64,000 nucleotides of DNA from ZC4RG25 sp023428365 (GTDB lineage Bacteria > Pseudomonadota > Alphaproteobacteria > Rhizobiales > Hyphomicrobiaceae): contig JBNOAI010000001.1 in assembly GCA_050283925.1 (NCBI GenBank), forward strand, positions 1-64,000, read 5' to 3'. The notes below the pieces were generated by a model that was not told where the DNA came from, ran no database searches, and saw only the letters and a program-made list of their open reading frames with translations. Each line of letters starts with the position of its first letter. Within the stretch, counting starts at the first letter, position 1. The position numbers and the translations under genes are program-made. Of this stretch, positions 47,784-56,934 are shown in pieces.

Positions 47784-50000
47784 TTATAGGAAGTTGTACG
47801 GGTCGATATCGACTGACAACCGCAGATCGCCTCGGATCTCCGGGGCAACGGCCAACCACTCGCGGATGTAGGTCTGCAAATCGATCTCGCGCGGCGCCTT
47901 CACCAGGATCCGCCAGCGGCTTCGGCCACGCACGACGGCAAGCGGCGCCTCGGCTGGCCCGAGGACGTCGATCCGTTCAGCCGGCGGGGCGCGACGCACG
48001 ATTTCGCGCGCGTGTATCTCCGCCAGTTCCTTATGCCGCGACGACACGATCATCGCGGCGAGCCGGCCGAACGGCGGCATCATCGCCGCCTGTCGTTGGT
48101 AAATCTCGCGCTCCAGAAACGCATCGCGATCGCCGGAGATAATCGCCTGCATCACCGGATGGTCGGGCATGTACGTCTGCACGAAGCCGCGACCTTGCGC
48201 GAACGTACGGCCCGCGCGTCCCGTCACCTGATGCAAGAGTTGGAACGTCCGCTCCGCCGCGCGCGGATCGGAACCGCCAAGTCCGAGATCGCCATCGACC
48301 ACACCCACCGTCGCCAGGTTCGGGAAGTGATGGCCCTTGGCGACGATCTGCGTACCGATGATGATGTCAGCCTCGCCAGCCTCGATAGTCGCGATCACCT
48401 TGCGCATTTCCAGCAGGCCGGGAATGAGATCGCTCGACAGCAGCGCCAGCCGCGCCTGGGGGAATCTCTCGGCAACCTCCTCAGCAATGCGCTCCACGCC
48501 TGGACCACACGCCACCAGCGAATCCACCGCACCACACTTCGGGCATTTTTCCGGCACCGGAATCGAGAAGCCGCAATGATGGCAGTTCAGTTGCTTGCGG
48601 AAGCGATGCTCGACCAGCCAAGCCGTGCACTGCGGACATTCGATGCGCGTCCCGCACCCTCGGCACAGGGTTAGCGGCGCATAGCCTCGCCGGTTGAGGA
48701 ACAGCAAGGTTTGCTGGCCTTTGGCCGCTGTTTCCAAGACGGCGTCGACCAGAACCGGCGACAGCCAGCGGCCCTTTTCCGGCGGATCCTGCTTGAGATT
48801 GATCGGCGTGATGGTCGGCAGTTCGGCACCGGAATAGCGGCCCGGCAAAATCAGATGCCGATAACGCCCGGTACGGGCATTCACATGGCTCTCGATGGAT
48901 GGCGTCGCCGAGGCCAGGACCACCGGGCATTGCCCCAAGCTGCCACGCACCACAGCCATGTCGCGGCCCTGGTAATGCACGCGGTCATCCTGCTTGTAGC
49001 CTTGATCGTGTTCTTCATCGAGCACGATCAGGCCCAGTTCGCGGAACGGCAGGAACAGCGCTGACCGCGCGCCAACGACAACGCGAGCCTCTCCGGTTGC
49101 CACCGCCTTCCACACCCGCGCCCGTTCCGTTCCCCCAAGCGCCGAGTGCCATTCGACCGGAGGACAGCCAAAGCGCTTCTGGAAACGATTGAGGAACTGG
49201 CTGGTGAGCGCAATTTCCGGCAGCAGGATCAGAACTTGCCGGTCGTGCTCCAACGCGCGAGCGACCGCCTCATAGTAAACTTCGGTTTTGCCGGAACCGG
49301 TGACGCCGTCGATCAGGCTGACCGAATAGTTCGCCGCATCCACCGCCGCACGCAGAGCATGGACGGCGCGCTCCTGATCCGGCCGAAACTCGACGACGGA
49401 ATGCGCGGGGCGCGGCGTCGGATAGACCTTCTCCGGGATCGCCACCTCGACCAGCAACCCGGCTGCGACGAGACCATCGATAACACCGGTGCTGCATCCG
49501 GCCTCAGCGGCAAGGGCCGCCTTGCTGCGCGCCATGCCGTCACGCGCCACCTCGACGGCACGAGTGCGGGCCGGCGTCATACGTGGCGGTTCGGCGGCGC
49601 CTTCGACGATCCGGACGCCAAACCGCGGCTTCACCGGATCGAAGATTCCCTGCGCGCCCATCATCATACGCGCGACCATGCCGAGCGGCGCCAGCGTATA
49701 GCGCGCCACCCATTCCGTGAACCTCAACGAAATCAACGGCAAAGGCGGCACGTCGAGCCGCTGAATGACGGATTTCAGCTTCTCAGGAGCAACTTCCCGC
49801 TCCGGCCCGACCGTCCGGTCCCAGACGATGCCGATGCGATGCTGCGGGCCGAACGGCACATGAACGAACTCGCCCGGCTCCAGCTCCATTCCGGACGGCA
49901 CGAGGTAGTCGTAAGTCTGTTCCAGAGCGACGGGCAACAGAACGGGCACGCGCCGCAGCGCGGCGCTCCCTTCCATCACGATGTCCAGCAGACTGGCCAA
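47784..50000 (-). CDS. priA: Primosomal replication-restart helicase PriA
   Basis: PriA reloads the replisome at collapsed forks. It has 738 residues. The N-terminal 3'-DNA-binding domain begins RVPVLLPVALEQTYDYLVP. The helicase core has Walker A GVTGSGKTE and the DEEH box LDEEHDQGYKQDDR. Eight zinc-binding Cys follow in CRGCGTRIECPQC and CHHCGFSIPVPEKCPKCG. The protein is full length. It is divergent from the aldolase gene by 86 bases. Confidence 0.96.
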   Translation of the reverse strand: MASLLDIVMEGSAALRRVPVLLPVALEQTYDYLVPSGMELEPGEFVHVPFGPQHRIGIVWDRTVGPEREVAPEKLKSVIQRLDVPPLPLISLRFTEWVARYTLAPLGMVARMMMGAQGIFDPVKPRFGVRIVEGAAEPPRMTPARTRAVEVARDGMARSKAALAAEAGCSTGVIDGLVAAGLLVEVAIPEKVYPTPRPAHSVVEFRPDQERAVHALRAAVDAANYSVSLIDGVTGSGKTEVYYEAVARALEHDRQVLILLPEIALTSQFLNRFQKRFGCPPVEWHSALGGTERARVWKAVATGEARVVVGARSALFLPFRELGLIVLDEEHDQGYKQDDRVHYQGRDMAVVRGSLGQCPVVLASATPSIESHVNARTGRYRHLILPGRYSGAELPTITPINLKQDPPEKGRWLSPVLVDAVLETAAKGQQTLLFLNRRGYAPLTLCRGCGTRIECPQCTAWLVEHRFRKQLNCHHCGFSIPVPEKCPKCGAVDSLVACGPGVERIAEEVAERFPQARLALLSSDLIPGLLEMRKVIATIEAGEADIIIGTQIVAKGHHFPNLATVGVVDGDLGLGGSDPRAAERTFQLLHQVTGRAGRTFAQGRGFVQTYMPDHPVMQAIISGDRDAFLEREIYQRQAAMMPPFGRLAAMIVSSRHKELAEIHAREIVRRAPPAERIDVLGPAEAPLAVVRGRSRWRILVKAPREIDLQTYIREWLAVAPEIRGDLRLSVDIDPYNFL

Positions 50001-50086
50001 ATGGGCTCCCGACAGACTAGAACCGACTCGAAAACAGCTAACCTAGGCTCACTCATACGGCGAGCCGAGGGCAAAGGGAGTACGCG

Positions 50087-50743
50087 ATGAAGTTCTTTGT
50101 CGACACCGCCGATGTAACAGTCATCAAAGAGCTGGCCGAAACCGGCCTGCTCGACGGTGTCACGACCAACCCATCGCTGGTCGCAAAAGCTGGCCGAGAC
50201 TTCAAGACCATCATCCGCGAAATCTGCGATGTCGTCCCCGGCCCGGTGAGCGCCGAAGTCGCCTCCACCGAATACGACGGCATGATCACCGAAGGCCGTA
50301 TCCTGGCTGCCATCGCCAAGAACGTCTGCGTGAAGGTGCCGCTGACCTGGGACGGCCTCAAGGCCTGTCGCACGCTGTCATCGGAAGGCACCATGGTCAA
50401 CGTGACGCTGTGCTTTTCAGCCAATCAGGCGCTGTTGGCCGCCAAAGCTGGTGCGACGTTCGTCTCCCCGTTCATCGGCCGCCTCGACGATATGGGCCAG
50501 GACGGCATGGAGCTGATCCGCGAGATCCGCGTGATCTACGACAACTACACCGACCTGACGACCGCGATCCTCGCCGCCTCAATCCGCACCGTCGGTCACG
50601 TCAAGCAAGCTGCTCTGATCGGTGCCGACGTCGCCACCATCCCGCCCGCAACACTGCAAGCCCTGGTCAAACACCCGCTGACCGACCAGGGCCTCAAGCA
50701 ATTCGTCGCCGATTGGGAAAAGACCGGGCAGAAGATCGTTTAA
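50087..50743 (+). CDS. fsa: Fructose-6-phosphate aldolase / small transaldolase
   Basis: The 218-residue protein belongs to the short transaldolase (TalC/Fsa) family. It starts MKFFVDTADVTVIKELAETGLLDGVTTNPSL. The Schiff-base lysine is Lys83 in VKVPLTWDGL. The family stretch FVSPFIGRLDD is present. It either transfers dihydroxyacetone (transaldolase in the pentose phosphate pathway) or splits fructose 6-phosphate. Many rhizobial copies are the only transaldolase, which favours the former. Confidence 0.93.
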   Translation: MKFFVDTADVTVIKELAETGLLDGVTTNPSLVAKAGRDFKTIIREICDVVPGPVSAEVASTEYDGMITEGRILAAIAKNVCVKVPLTWDGLKACRTLSSEGTMVNVTLCFSANQALLAAKAGATFVSPFIGRLDDMGQDGMELIREIRVIYDNYTDLTTAILAASIRTVGHVKQAALIGADVATIPPATLQALVKHPLTDQGLKQFVADWEKTGQKIV

Positions 50744-50753
50744 TCCGTCGACT

Positions 50754-52436
50754 TCACTCCGCCGCCGTCGGCGCTTCCAGGGCGCCCCAGCGGCGGTGGA
50801 GCATTTGCAGGGTGTGGCGTGCGGCGTCGGCTTGGGCAGTGGCACCCTGTTCCTCGAACACTTCCAGCGCCGGTACGATCGCCGCGGCGGCGGCCAGCCA
50901 GTTCTCCCGGCGGTCCTTCAACTCGCCGAGGCGGAACAGCACCGTGGCCATGTTCAACCGCGTCACGGCCCAGCGCATCGGCTCGGCTTCGCGCGTGAAC
51001 ACTTCCAGCGCGCCCTTGTAGGCGACGGTCGCCTGCTCCAAAACCGCCGTCGAACTCGTCTCGATTTCCGACATCGACGCCAGCGCGTTGCCGAGCCCCA
51101 TGCGCGCAAGGGCCCAGACGCGCGGATCGGTCTCGCGCGTCAGCACTTCCAACGCGCTGCGATAAGCGATCCCGGCCTGCTCGTAGAGTTGCTGAGACGG
51201 CTCATGCTCGGCGACGGCGAGCAGCGCGTTGCCCAGCCCTTGCGAGGCTGCCGCGAGGTCTTTTGCATCGCCGACGTTCCCCGCCAACTCGGCGGCGCGC
51301 GCGTAAGCATTGGCAGCCGTGCGCAGAAGGTGCGGATCAGCGCCATCCTCGCCCGCGTAGCAGAGCGCATCGGCACGCCGCAGCATGAACCGCAGCCGGG
51401 CAACTGCATCGCCTTCGCCCATCGCGTCGGCGGCTTCTTCAAACAGATCAGCGGCCGCCTTGAAGTCGAGCCGTGCCATCGCGAGTTCGGCCAGATCCGC
51501 CGTGGCCATCGCCTCCTGATGCTCCTGCGCGCGCAGCAGGCTGATCTCTTCTTGAAGACGCTGCTCCGTGCGGCGGCGCTCATCGCGCAACCAGCGGCGC
51601 ACGTCTTTCAGCAGATCCATCGCCGCTTCGAAATCGCCTGCCGTCAGCGCTTCAGCGGCGCGCAGTTTCAGGCGGCGGACCTCGGCCGGTTCATTGCTCG
51701 GCCGGATCAACTGATCGCGGGTTTCCTGCAGCCACTGGGCCAATTCCGAGATCTGACGCGACTCGCGCGCCGGCGAAGCGCGGCCCTGCTCAGCGATGGC
51801 GGAGAACCGCTCCATCGCCTTGTCGGATAATCCGTAGCGCTGCTTGAGATCGGCGACCTCGCTGCTGCGCGTCGGAGCCAGCGCTGTGCCCGGAGCGTTC
51901 GGCTGCGGAGCTTTAAGCTGAGATGCCGAGGGCAGCCCGCCCTGCGAAGAAATGAATTCTGCAAGGCCTGCCGCAAACCCACGCACGAAACGCCCGTCGG
52001 CAAGCATTTCCAGAAACAGCCGCTGCAGCAGAAACTCGGCGATCTCCGGCACGATGCGCTCGGCAATCGGATGCCCCGCCGCCAGCTTCAGCACGTCTGC
52101 CGTGAGACGATTGGCGGCCATCACGACATCGCTGCCCACCGCCAGCTCAATCACGTCAGCTGCAGGCCTGTACGCACTGACAATCGGCGCCAGTTTTCCA
52201 GCGTGTTCCTCGGCGACATGCATGGGAATGCCGCGCGTGTCCTGACTCAGCCAGATCTGATGCGCCAGCCTGTCGAGAACTTCACCGAACGGGCCGCCAT
52301 CACCGCGCGCGCGCAAGTGCGCCGACAACGCACCGCCCGACACCGACTGGCCGGACGGAACCTGACAACCCGCCACTGGCGCCAGAGCAATCAGCCCTGC
52401 GCCGACAAACACATCCAAAGATTCGTACAGGGACAT
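50754..52436 (-). CDS. Large TPR-repeat protein of unknown function
   Basis: The 560-residue product has an N-terminal region (about 1-180) without known motifs, a linker (SASQLKAPQPNAPGTALAP) and a helical C-terminal half. From about residue 240 it reads as tetratricopeptide repeats, for example EALTAGDFEAAMDLLKDVRRW, MARLDFKAAADLFEEAADAMG and GIAYRSALEVLTRETDPRVWALARMGLGNAL. The last four repeats share the phrase ALEVxTRExxPxxWA. No enzyme domain or signal peptide is evident. I do not recognise the family. It is divergent from xerC. Confidence 0.7.
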   Translation of the reverse strand: MSLYESLDVFVGAGLIALAPVAGCQVPSGQSVSGGALSAHLRARGDGGPFGEVLDRLAHQIWLSQDTRGIPMHVAEEHAGKLAPIVSAYRPAADVIELAVGSDVVMAANRLTADVLKLAAGHPIAERIVPEIAEFLLQRLFLEMLADGRFVRGFAAGLAEFISSQGGLPSASQLKAPQPNAPGTALAPTRSSEVADLKQRYGLSDKAMERFSAIAEQGRASPARESRQISELAQWLQETRDQLIRPSNEPAEVRRLKLRAAEALTAGDFEAAMDLLKDVRRWLRDERRRTEQRLQEEISLLRAQEHQEAMATADLAELAMARLDFKAAADLFEEAADAMGEGDAVARLRFMLRRADALCYAGEDGADPHLLRTAANAYARAAELAGNVGDAKDLAAASQGLGNALLAVAEHEPSQQLYEQAGIAYRSALEVLTRETDPRVWALARMGLGNALASMSEIETSSTAVLEQATVAYKGALEVFTREAEPMRWAVTRLNMATVLFRLGELKDRRENWLAAAAAIVPALEVFEEQGATAQADAARHTLQMLHRRWGALEAPTAAE

Positions 52437-52619
52437 TGTACCCCTACGCTCGCCGCCCCCAGCGTGTCTCCTGACCTACCGCATTCCAGCCCCAGAGTCA
52501 TGCGCTGGCCACACGAATCCTGTCAGCCAGTTGCAGGCGGTGGATGACGACGCGTTAAAGTTTTGTTTACCGAAGCGCCTGACACCTTTCACGGTCTCGC
52601 ACGCGATGGAGTGACAGCA

Positions 52620-53570
52620 ATGCAGCCGGCCGCCGGCGACCAGGGGCAACTTCCCCTCTCCGGTGCCTTGAACGACGCGGTGACGCGGTGGCTCGCGCAT
52701 CTGGCGCACGAACGCGGCCATTCCGATCTCACCTGCGAAGCCTACGCGCGCGATCTGCGGCAGTTTCTCGACTATCTGCGAAATCATCTCGGCTATTCGC
52801 CATGTCTTGAGGATATGTCGCGGCTGGACGCACGGACATTTCGCGGTTTTCTGGCAAGCCGCCGCCGGCAGGAAGCATCGAGTCGGTCGCTGGCACGGTC
52901 GTTATCGGCGCTGCGCACGTTTTTCCGCTGGCTGGAAACTGAGGACATCGTCAGAAACCGAGCGGTGCTCGCCGTCGCGCGCCCGAAGGTGCCGCACGGC
53001 GTACCGAAGCCGCTGACGGTGACGAAAGCCGCCGAACTCGTTGATGGCGGCATGGTTTCCGATCTCGATTGGGTAGCTGCGCGCGATACTGCCGTTCTGC
53101 TGCTGCTTTACGGTTCCGGCTTGCGCATTTCGGAAGCCATCGGTCTGAAGACCAGCGAAGCGCCCAGCGCGGATCGTGATGTGCTGCGCATCACCGGCAA
53201 GGGCGGCAAGGAACGCATCGTTCCCGTGCTGCCGGTAACGATTGCCGCCATCGACGACTATCGCGCGCTTTGCCCCTATCCGCTGAAATCGAACGAGGAA
53301 CTGTTCCGCGGTGCAAAGGGCGGCCCACTGTCGGCGCGCATCATTCAACTCGCCATCGCCAAGGCACGCGGCGTGCTCGGATTGCCGGAAACCGCCACAC
53401 CGCACGCGCTGCGCCATTCGTTCGCGACGCATCTGCTGTCGAGCGGCGCCGATCTCAGGCAGATCCAGGAGTTGCTAGGACACGCCTCACTATCGACGAC
53501 CCAGATTTACACCGAAGTCGACCGCGAGCGGCTTCTCGCCGTGTACGACGCCGCGCATCCACGGGCGTGA
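52620..53570 (+). CDS. xerC: Tyrosine recombinase XerC
   Basis: XerC acts with XerD at dif to resolve chromosome dimers. It has 316 residues from the ATG at 52620, with GGAG eight bases upstream. A TTG 19 codons earlier is less likely. The N-terminal SAM-like domain covers about 20-115. The catalytic set is complete: Arg in GSGLRISEA, Lys in GKGGKER, HALRHSFATHLL, His in LLGHASLSTTQ and Tyr in IYTEVD. Nothing suggests a phage or island integrase. Confidence 0.92.
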   Translation: MQPAAGDQGQLPLSGALNDAVTRWLAHLAHERGHSDLTCEAYARDLRQFLDYLRNHLGYSPCLEDMSRLDARTFRGFLASRRRQEASSRSLARSLSALRTFFRWLETEDIVRNRAVLAVARPKVPHGVPKPLTVTKAAELVDGGMVSDLDWVAARDTAVLLLLYGSGLRISEAIGLKTSEAPSADRDVLRITGKGGKERIVPVLPVTIAAIDDYRALCPYPLKSNEELFRGAKGGPLSARIIQLAIAKARGVLGLPETATPHALRHSFATHLLSSGADLRQIQELLGHASLSTTQIYTEVDRERLLAVYDAAHPRA

Positions 53571-53587
53571 CAGATGTGCGGCACTCT

Positions 53588-53689
53588 TGATCCCGGGCAC
53601 AAGGCCCGGGATGACAGGTGTATGGATGCATCGGCTTCCAAAAGTATCATCCCACATTGTCATCCCGGCGCTTGTCGCCGGGATCCAGG
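53588..53689. repeat. REP-like palindrome pair between xerC and the GIY-YIG gene
   Basis: The first unit holds the hairpin TCCCGGGC (53591-53598) / GCCCGGGA (53604-53611). The second holds ATCCCGGCG (53662-53670) / CGCCGGGAT (53676-53684). They point in opposite directions (GATGAC at the inner end of the first, GTCAT at the inner end of the second), 43 bases apart. The second unit recurs exactly, in reverse, at 54087-54117. Confidence 0.8.
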
Positions 53690-53700
53690 CTTCAGCTCAT

Positions 53701-54012
53701 TCAATCGATCCGGGAAGGACGCACACCAGGTAGCTGGGAATAGAGGTCGATCCAATGCGGATTGCTGCGCTCGATCACGTTGACCTTCCACGCACGCGGC
53801 CATTCCTTCATCGTCTTCTCACGTTGGATCGCCTCGCGAACGCTGGCGAACTCCTGAAACCAGACCAAGTTATGGACTTTATATCTACGGGTGAAAGCGG
53901 ACGCCGTACCCTGTCGATGCCGCTGGACGCGCCGGATTATGCCGTTGGTTACGCCGATGTAGAGCGTTCCTCGCGGCTTGCTGGCCAGGATGTAGACCCA
54001 ATATGCACGCAT
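53701..54012 (-). CDS. GIY-YIG nuclease superfamily protein
   Basis: The 103-residue product starts MRAYWVYILASKPRGTLYIG at 54012. The two sheet motifs of the GIY-YIG nuclease fold are VYI at 6-8 and YIG at 18-20. They are followed by the conserved Arg (about 28) and a Glu in EAIQREKTMKEW. It matches the small single-domain (UPF0213/YhbQ-like) branch often found in multiple copies in rhizobial genomes. The open frame continues 42 codons upstream through a repeat, giving a spurious HPGACRRDP peptide. Cellular role is unknown. Confidence 0.85.
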   Translation of the reverse strand: MRAYWVYILASKPRGTLYIGVTNGIIRRVQRHRQGTASAFTRRYKVHNLVWFQEFASVREAIQREKTMKEWPRAWKVNVIERSNPHWIDLYSQLPGVRPSRID

Positions 54013-54086
54013 GGCGCATTGTGCACTGGGTGAGTACAGGATGCGAGATGCAGTGGACACGATCATCGCGAGGAGTATGCGATGAG

Positions 54087-54117
54087 CTGGATCCCGGCGA
54101 CAAGCGCCGGGATGACA
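54087..54117 (-). repeat. REP-like palindrome on the other side of the GIY-YIG gene
   Basis: The 31 bases from CTGGATCCCGG to CCGGGATGACA are the exact reverse complement of the unit at 53658-53688. Together the two copies bracket the nuclease gene as inverted repeats about 400 bases apart. Confidence 0.85.
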
Positions 54118-54214
54118 AAGTGTTTGAGCCGAGGGCACAAATCGGGAGCCCTGTCGTGCGCGGCGTTGCGCCTGAATTCAGGCTCAGGCCAGACGCTGGA
54201 TGCCCTCACCGCAT

Positions 54215-55621
54215 TCACATATGGATCGCGCGCTTATCGACCGCGAGCGCGGCTTCCTTCACGGCTTCCGACAACGTGGGATGCGCGTGGCAGGTGCGAG
54301 CCATATCTTCCGCCGAACCGCCGAATTCCATCAGCAGCGCGGCTTCCGCAATCAGCTCGCCAGCGTCTGGGCCAACGATATGCACGCCGAGCACGCGATC
54401 GGTGGTGGCGTCTGCCAGCACCTTGACCATCCCTTCGGCGACCTTGTTGACCTTGGCGCGCGCGTTGGCCGTGAACGGGAACTTGCCGACTTTGTAGGCG
54501 ACGCCCGCAGCTTTCAGCTCATCCTCGGTCTGACCCACGGTCGCGACCTCCGGGAAGGTGTAGATCACGCCCGGAATGACACCGTAGTTCACGTGCCCCG
54601 CCTGACCCACGAGAATCTCCGCGACCGCGATGCCCTCGTCCTCCGCCTTGTGCGCCAGCATCGGCCCGGCAATGACGTCGCCGATGGCGTAGATGCCCGG
54701 CACGTTGGTCTGATAGTGCGGATCGACGGCGATGCGCTTCCTGGCATCCAGCTCGATGCCCAGCTCTTCAAGGCCGAGGCCGGCCGTGAACGGCACGCGG
54801 CCGATGCTAACGAGCACGACATCGGCGTTCAGCGTCTCCGCCTCGCCACCGGCTGACGGCTCAACCGTCACGGCGAGACCGGACTTCGTCTTCTTCACGC
54901 CGGTGACTTTGCTCGACAGCTTGAAGGTGAAGCCCTGCTTGGTGAGAATGCGCTGGAACGTACGCGCGATTTCGGAATCCGTGCCCGGCAGGATGTGATC
55001 GAGATACTCGACCACAGTCACTTCCGCGCCCAGCCGCTTCCAGACCGAGCCCAGCTCCAGACCGATCACGCCGGCGCCGATCACCAGCAGCTTGCCGGGA
55101 ACCTTCGGCAGCACGAGCGCGCCGGTTGACGACACGACGGACTGCTCGTCGATCTCGACGCCGGGCAGGCGCGCGACGTCCGAGCCGGTCGCGATCACGA
55201 TCGACTTGGTTTCAAGCTCCTGCTTCTCGCCGCTGTCGGATGTCACCTCGACCTTGCCGGGCGCAACGATGCGCGCGGTGCCGTGATACGGCTCGATCTT
55301 GTTCTTCTTGAACAGGAAGACGATGCCGTCGACGTTGCCCTTGATGCCTTCGTCCTTGTAGGCGTGCATCTTTGCCAGATCGAGTTCCGGCTTCGAGACC
55401 TTGATGCCCATGCCTGCGAAGGCATGACCAGCTTCCTCGAACGCTTCCGACGCGTGCAATAGCGCCTTGGACGGAATGCAGCCAACGTTGAGGCACGTGC
55501 CGCCATGCGTCGCGCGCTTCTCGACGACAGCCACCTTCATGCCGAGCTGCGCGGCGCGAATGGCGCACACATAGCCGCCCGGGCCGGTGCCGATGACAAT
55601 CAGGTCGTAAGGGCCAGCCAT
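54215..55621 (-). CDS. lpdA: Dihydrolipoamide dehydrogenase (E3)
   Basis: This FAD enzyme reoxidises the lipoyl groups of 2-oxo-acid dehydrogenase complexes. It has 468 residues. FAD motif GTGPGGY is at 11-17 and the redox-active pair Cys43/Cys48 lies in GGTCLNVGCIPSK. NAD motif VIGAGVIGLELGSVW and the C-terminal HAHPTLSEAVKEAAL with the catalytic His are present. It is four bases downstream of sucB, so it belongs to the 2-oxoglutarate dehydrogenase operon. Confidence 0.97.
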   Translation of the reverse strand: MAGPYDLIVIGTGPGGYVCAIRAAQLGMKVAVVEKRATHGGTCLNVGCIPSKALLHASEAFEEAGHAFAGMGIKVSKPELDLAKMHAYKDEGIKGNVDGIVFLFKKNKIEPYHGTARIVAPGKVEVTSDSGEKQELETKSIVIATGSDVARLPGVEIDEQSVVSSTGALVLPKVPGKLLVIGAGVIGLELGSVWKRLGAEVTVVEYLDHILPGTDSEIARTFQRILTKQGFTFKLSSKVTGVKKTKSGLAVTVEPSAGGEAETLNADVVLVSIGRVPFTAGLGLEELGIELDARKRIAVDPHYQTNVPGIYAIGDVIAGPMLAHKAEDEGIAVAEILVGQAGHVNYGVIPGVIYTFPEVATVGQTEDELKAAGVAYKVGKFPFTANARAKVNKVAEGMVKVLADATTDRVLGVHIVGPDAGELIAEAALLMEFGGSAEDMARTCHAHPTLSEAVKEAALAVDKRAIHM

Positions 55622-55625
55622 TCTC

Positions 55626-56885
55626 TTAAAGCTCCAGCACGAACCGCTGCGGGTCTTCCAGGATCTCCTTCACCCGAACGAGGAAGGTGACCGCCTCTTT
55701 GCCGTCGACGATGCGATGATCGTAGCTCAGCGCCAGGTACATCATCGGCCGGGCGACGATCTGGCCGTCGCGAACCACCGGACGTTCCTCGATGCGGTGC
55801 ATGCCGAGAATGCCCGACTGCGGCGCATTGAGGATCGGCGTCGACATCAGCGAGCCGAACACGCCGCCGTTGGTGATCGAGAACGTGCCGCCCTGCATCT
55901 CCTCGATGCTGAGCCGGCCATCGCGCGCACGTCGGCCGAAGTCGGCGATCTGCGCCTCGATTTCGGCCAGCGACATGCGGTCGGCCTCGCGTACGACCGG
56001 GACCACGAGGCCCTTCTCTGTGCTGACCGCGACGCCGATGTGATAGTAATTCTTGTAGATGATATCCGTGCCGTCGATCTCGGCGTTGACGGCCGGGATC
56101 TCGCGCAGCGCCTGGATGCAGGCCTTCACGAAGAAGCCCATGAAGCCCAGCTTGATGCCGTGGCGCTTCTCGAACAGATCCTTGTACTGAGACCGCAGCT
56201 TCATCACCGCGCTCATGTCGACATCGTTGAACGTCGTGAGCATCGCAGCGGTGTTCTGCGCATCCTTCAGCCGGCGGGCGATGGTCTGGCGCAGGCGGGT
56301 CATCTTCACGCGCTCCTCGCGCACGGAATCGTTCGGCGCGGACGGTGCACGCAGCTGCGTTGCGGCGGCCGGCACCACCTGGGTGGCGGGATAGGTCACC
56401 GGAGCGGCAGGAGCTGGGGCCGCCTTCGCGGCGACCGCGTCTTCCTTCAACACCTGACCCCGACGGCCGGAACCTGCAACCTGATCTGCGGGAATTCCCT
56501 TTTCTTCAAGGATCTTACGCGCAGACGGAGCCGGCGGCATTTCGGTCTTTGCCGGTGCGGGCGCTGTCGCAGCGGGAGGCGGAGCGGGTTTCGCAGGCGC
56601 CGCCTTTGCGGCGGCGGGGGCTGCCGCTGCGGGCTTCTCGGCCGCCGCACCTTCCTTGATGCTGCCGAGCACCGTGCCCACAGCAACCGTTTCGCCCTGC
56701 GCGACGCTGATCTCGCCGAGCACACCGGCAGCGGGAGACGGAACCTCGACGGTGACCTTGTCGGTTTCCAGCTCGCACAACGGCTCATCGACCTTTACCG
56801 CTTCGCCCGGCTTCTTGAACCACTGCCCGACCGTTGCCTCGGTCACGCTTTCGCCCAGTGACGGCACCCGGATCTCGATTGCCAT
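55626..56885 (-). CDS. sucB: 2-oxoglutarate dehydrogenase E2, dihydrolipoamide succinyltransferase
   Basis: The 419-residue protein has one lipoyl domain (about 1-77, lipoylated Lys43 in ETDKVTVEV), a long Ala/Pro linker, a peripheral subunit-binding domain (about 120-160, PSARKILEEKGIPADQVAGSG) and the catalytic core. That core contains the active-site SYDHRIVDGKEA. The ATG at 56885 begins MAIEIRVPSLGESV, the standard start. Confidence 0.96.
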   Translation of the reverse strand: MAIEIRVPSLGESVTEATVGQWFKKPGEAVKVDEPLCELETDKVTVEVPSPAAGVLGEISVAQGETVAVGTVLGSIKEGAAAEKPAAAAPAAAKAAPAKPAPPPAATAPAPAKTEMPPAPSARKILEEKGIPADQVAGSGRRGQVLKEDAVAAKAAPAPAAPVTYPATQVVPAAATQLRAPSAPNDSVREERVKMTRLRQTIARRLKDAQNTAAMLTTFNDVDMSAVMKLRSQYKDLFEKRHGIKLGFMGFFVKACIQALREIPAVNAEIDGTDIIYKNYYHIGVAVSTEKGLVVPVVREADRMSLAEIEAQIADFGRRARDGRLSIEEMQGGTFSITNGGVFGSLMSTPILNAPQSGILGMHRIEERPVVRDGQIVARPMMYLALSYDHRIVDGKEAVTFLVRVKEILEDPQRFVLEL

Positions 56886-56934
56886 AATCGTACAGCCCCT
56901 ATCATCATCTGCCCGCACGTGGCGGGCGCATTAT

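Noticed and set aside
52620..53570. Tyrosine recombinase as a sign of an integrated element
   Set aside because: It has the length and motifs of housekeeping XerC, and no attachment repeats, tRNA target or foreign genes lie nearby.
54013..54138. N-terminal extension of the GIY-YIG protein containing HPGACRRDP
   Set aside because: It is the translation of the palindromic repeat. The conserved domain begins at MRAYWVYI with its own ATG.
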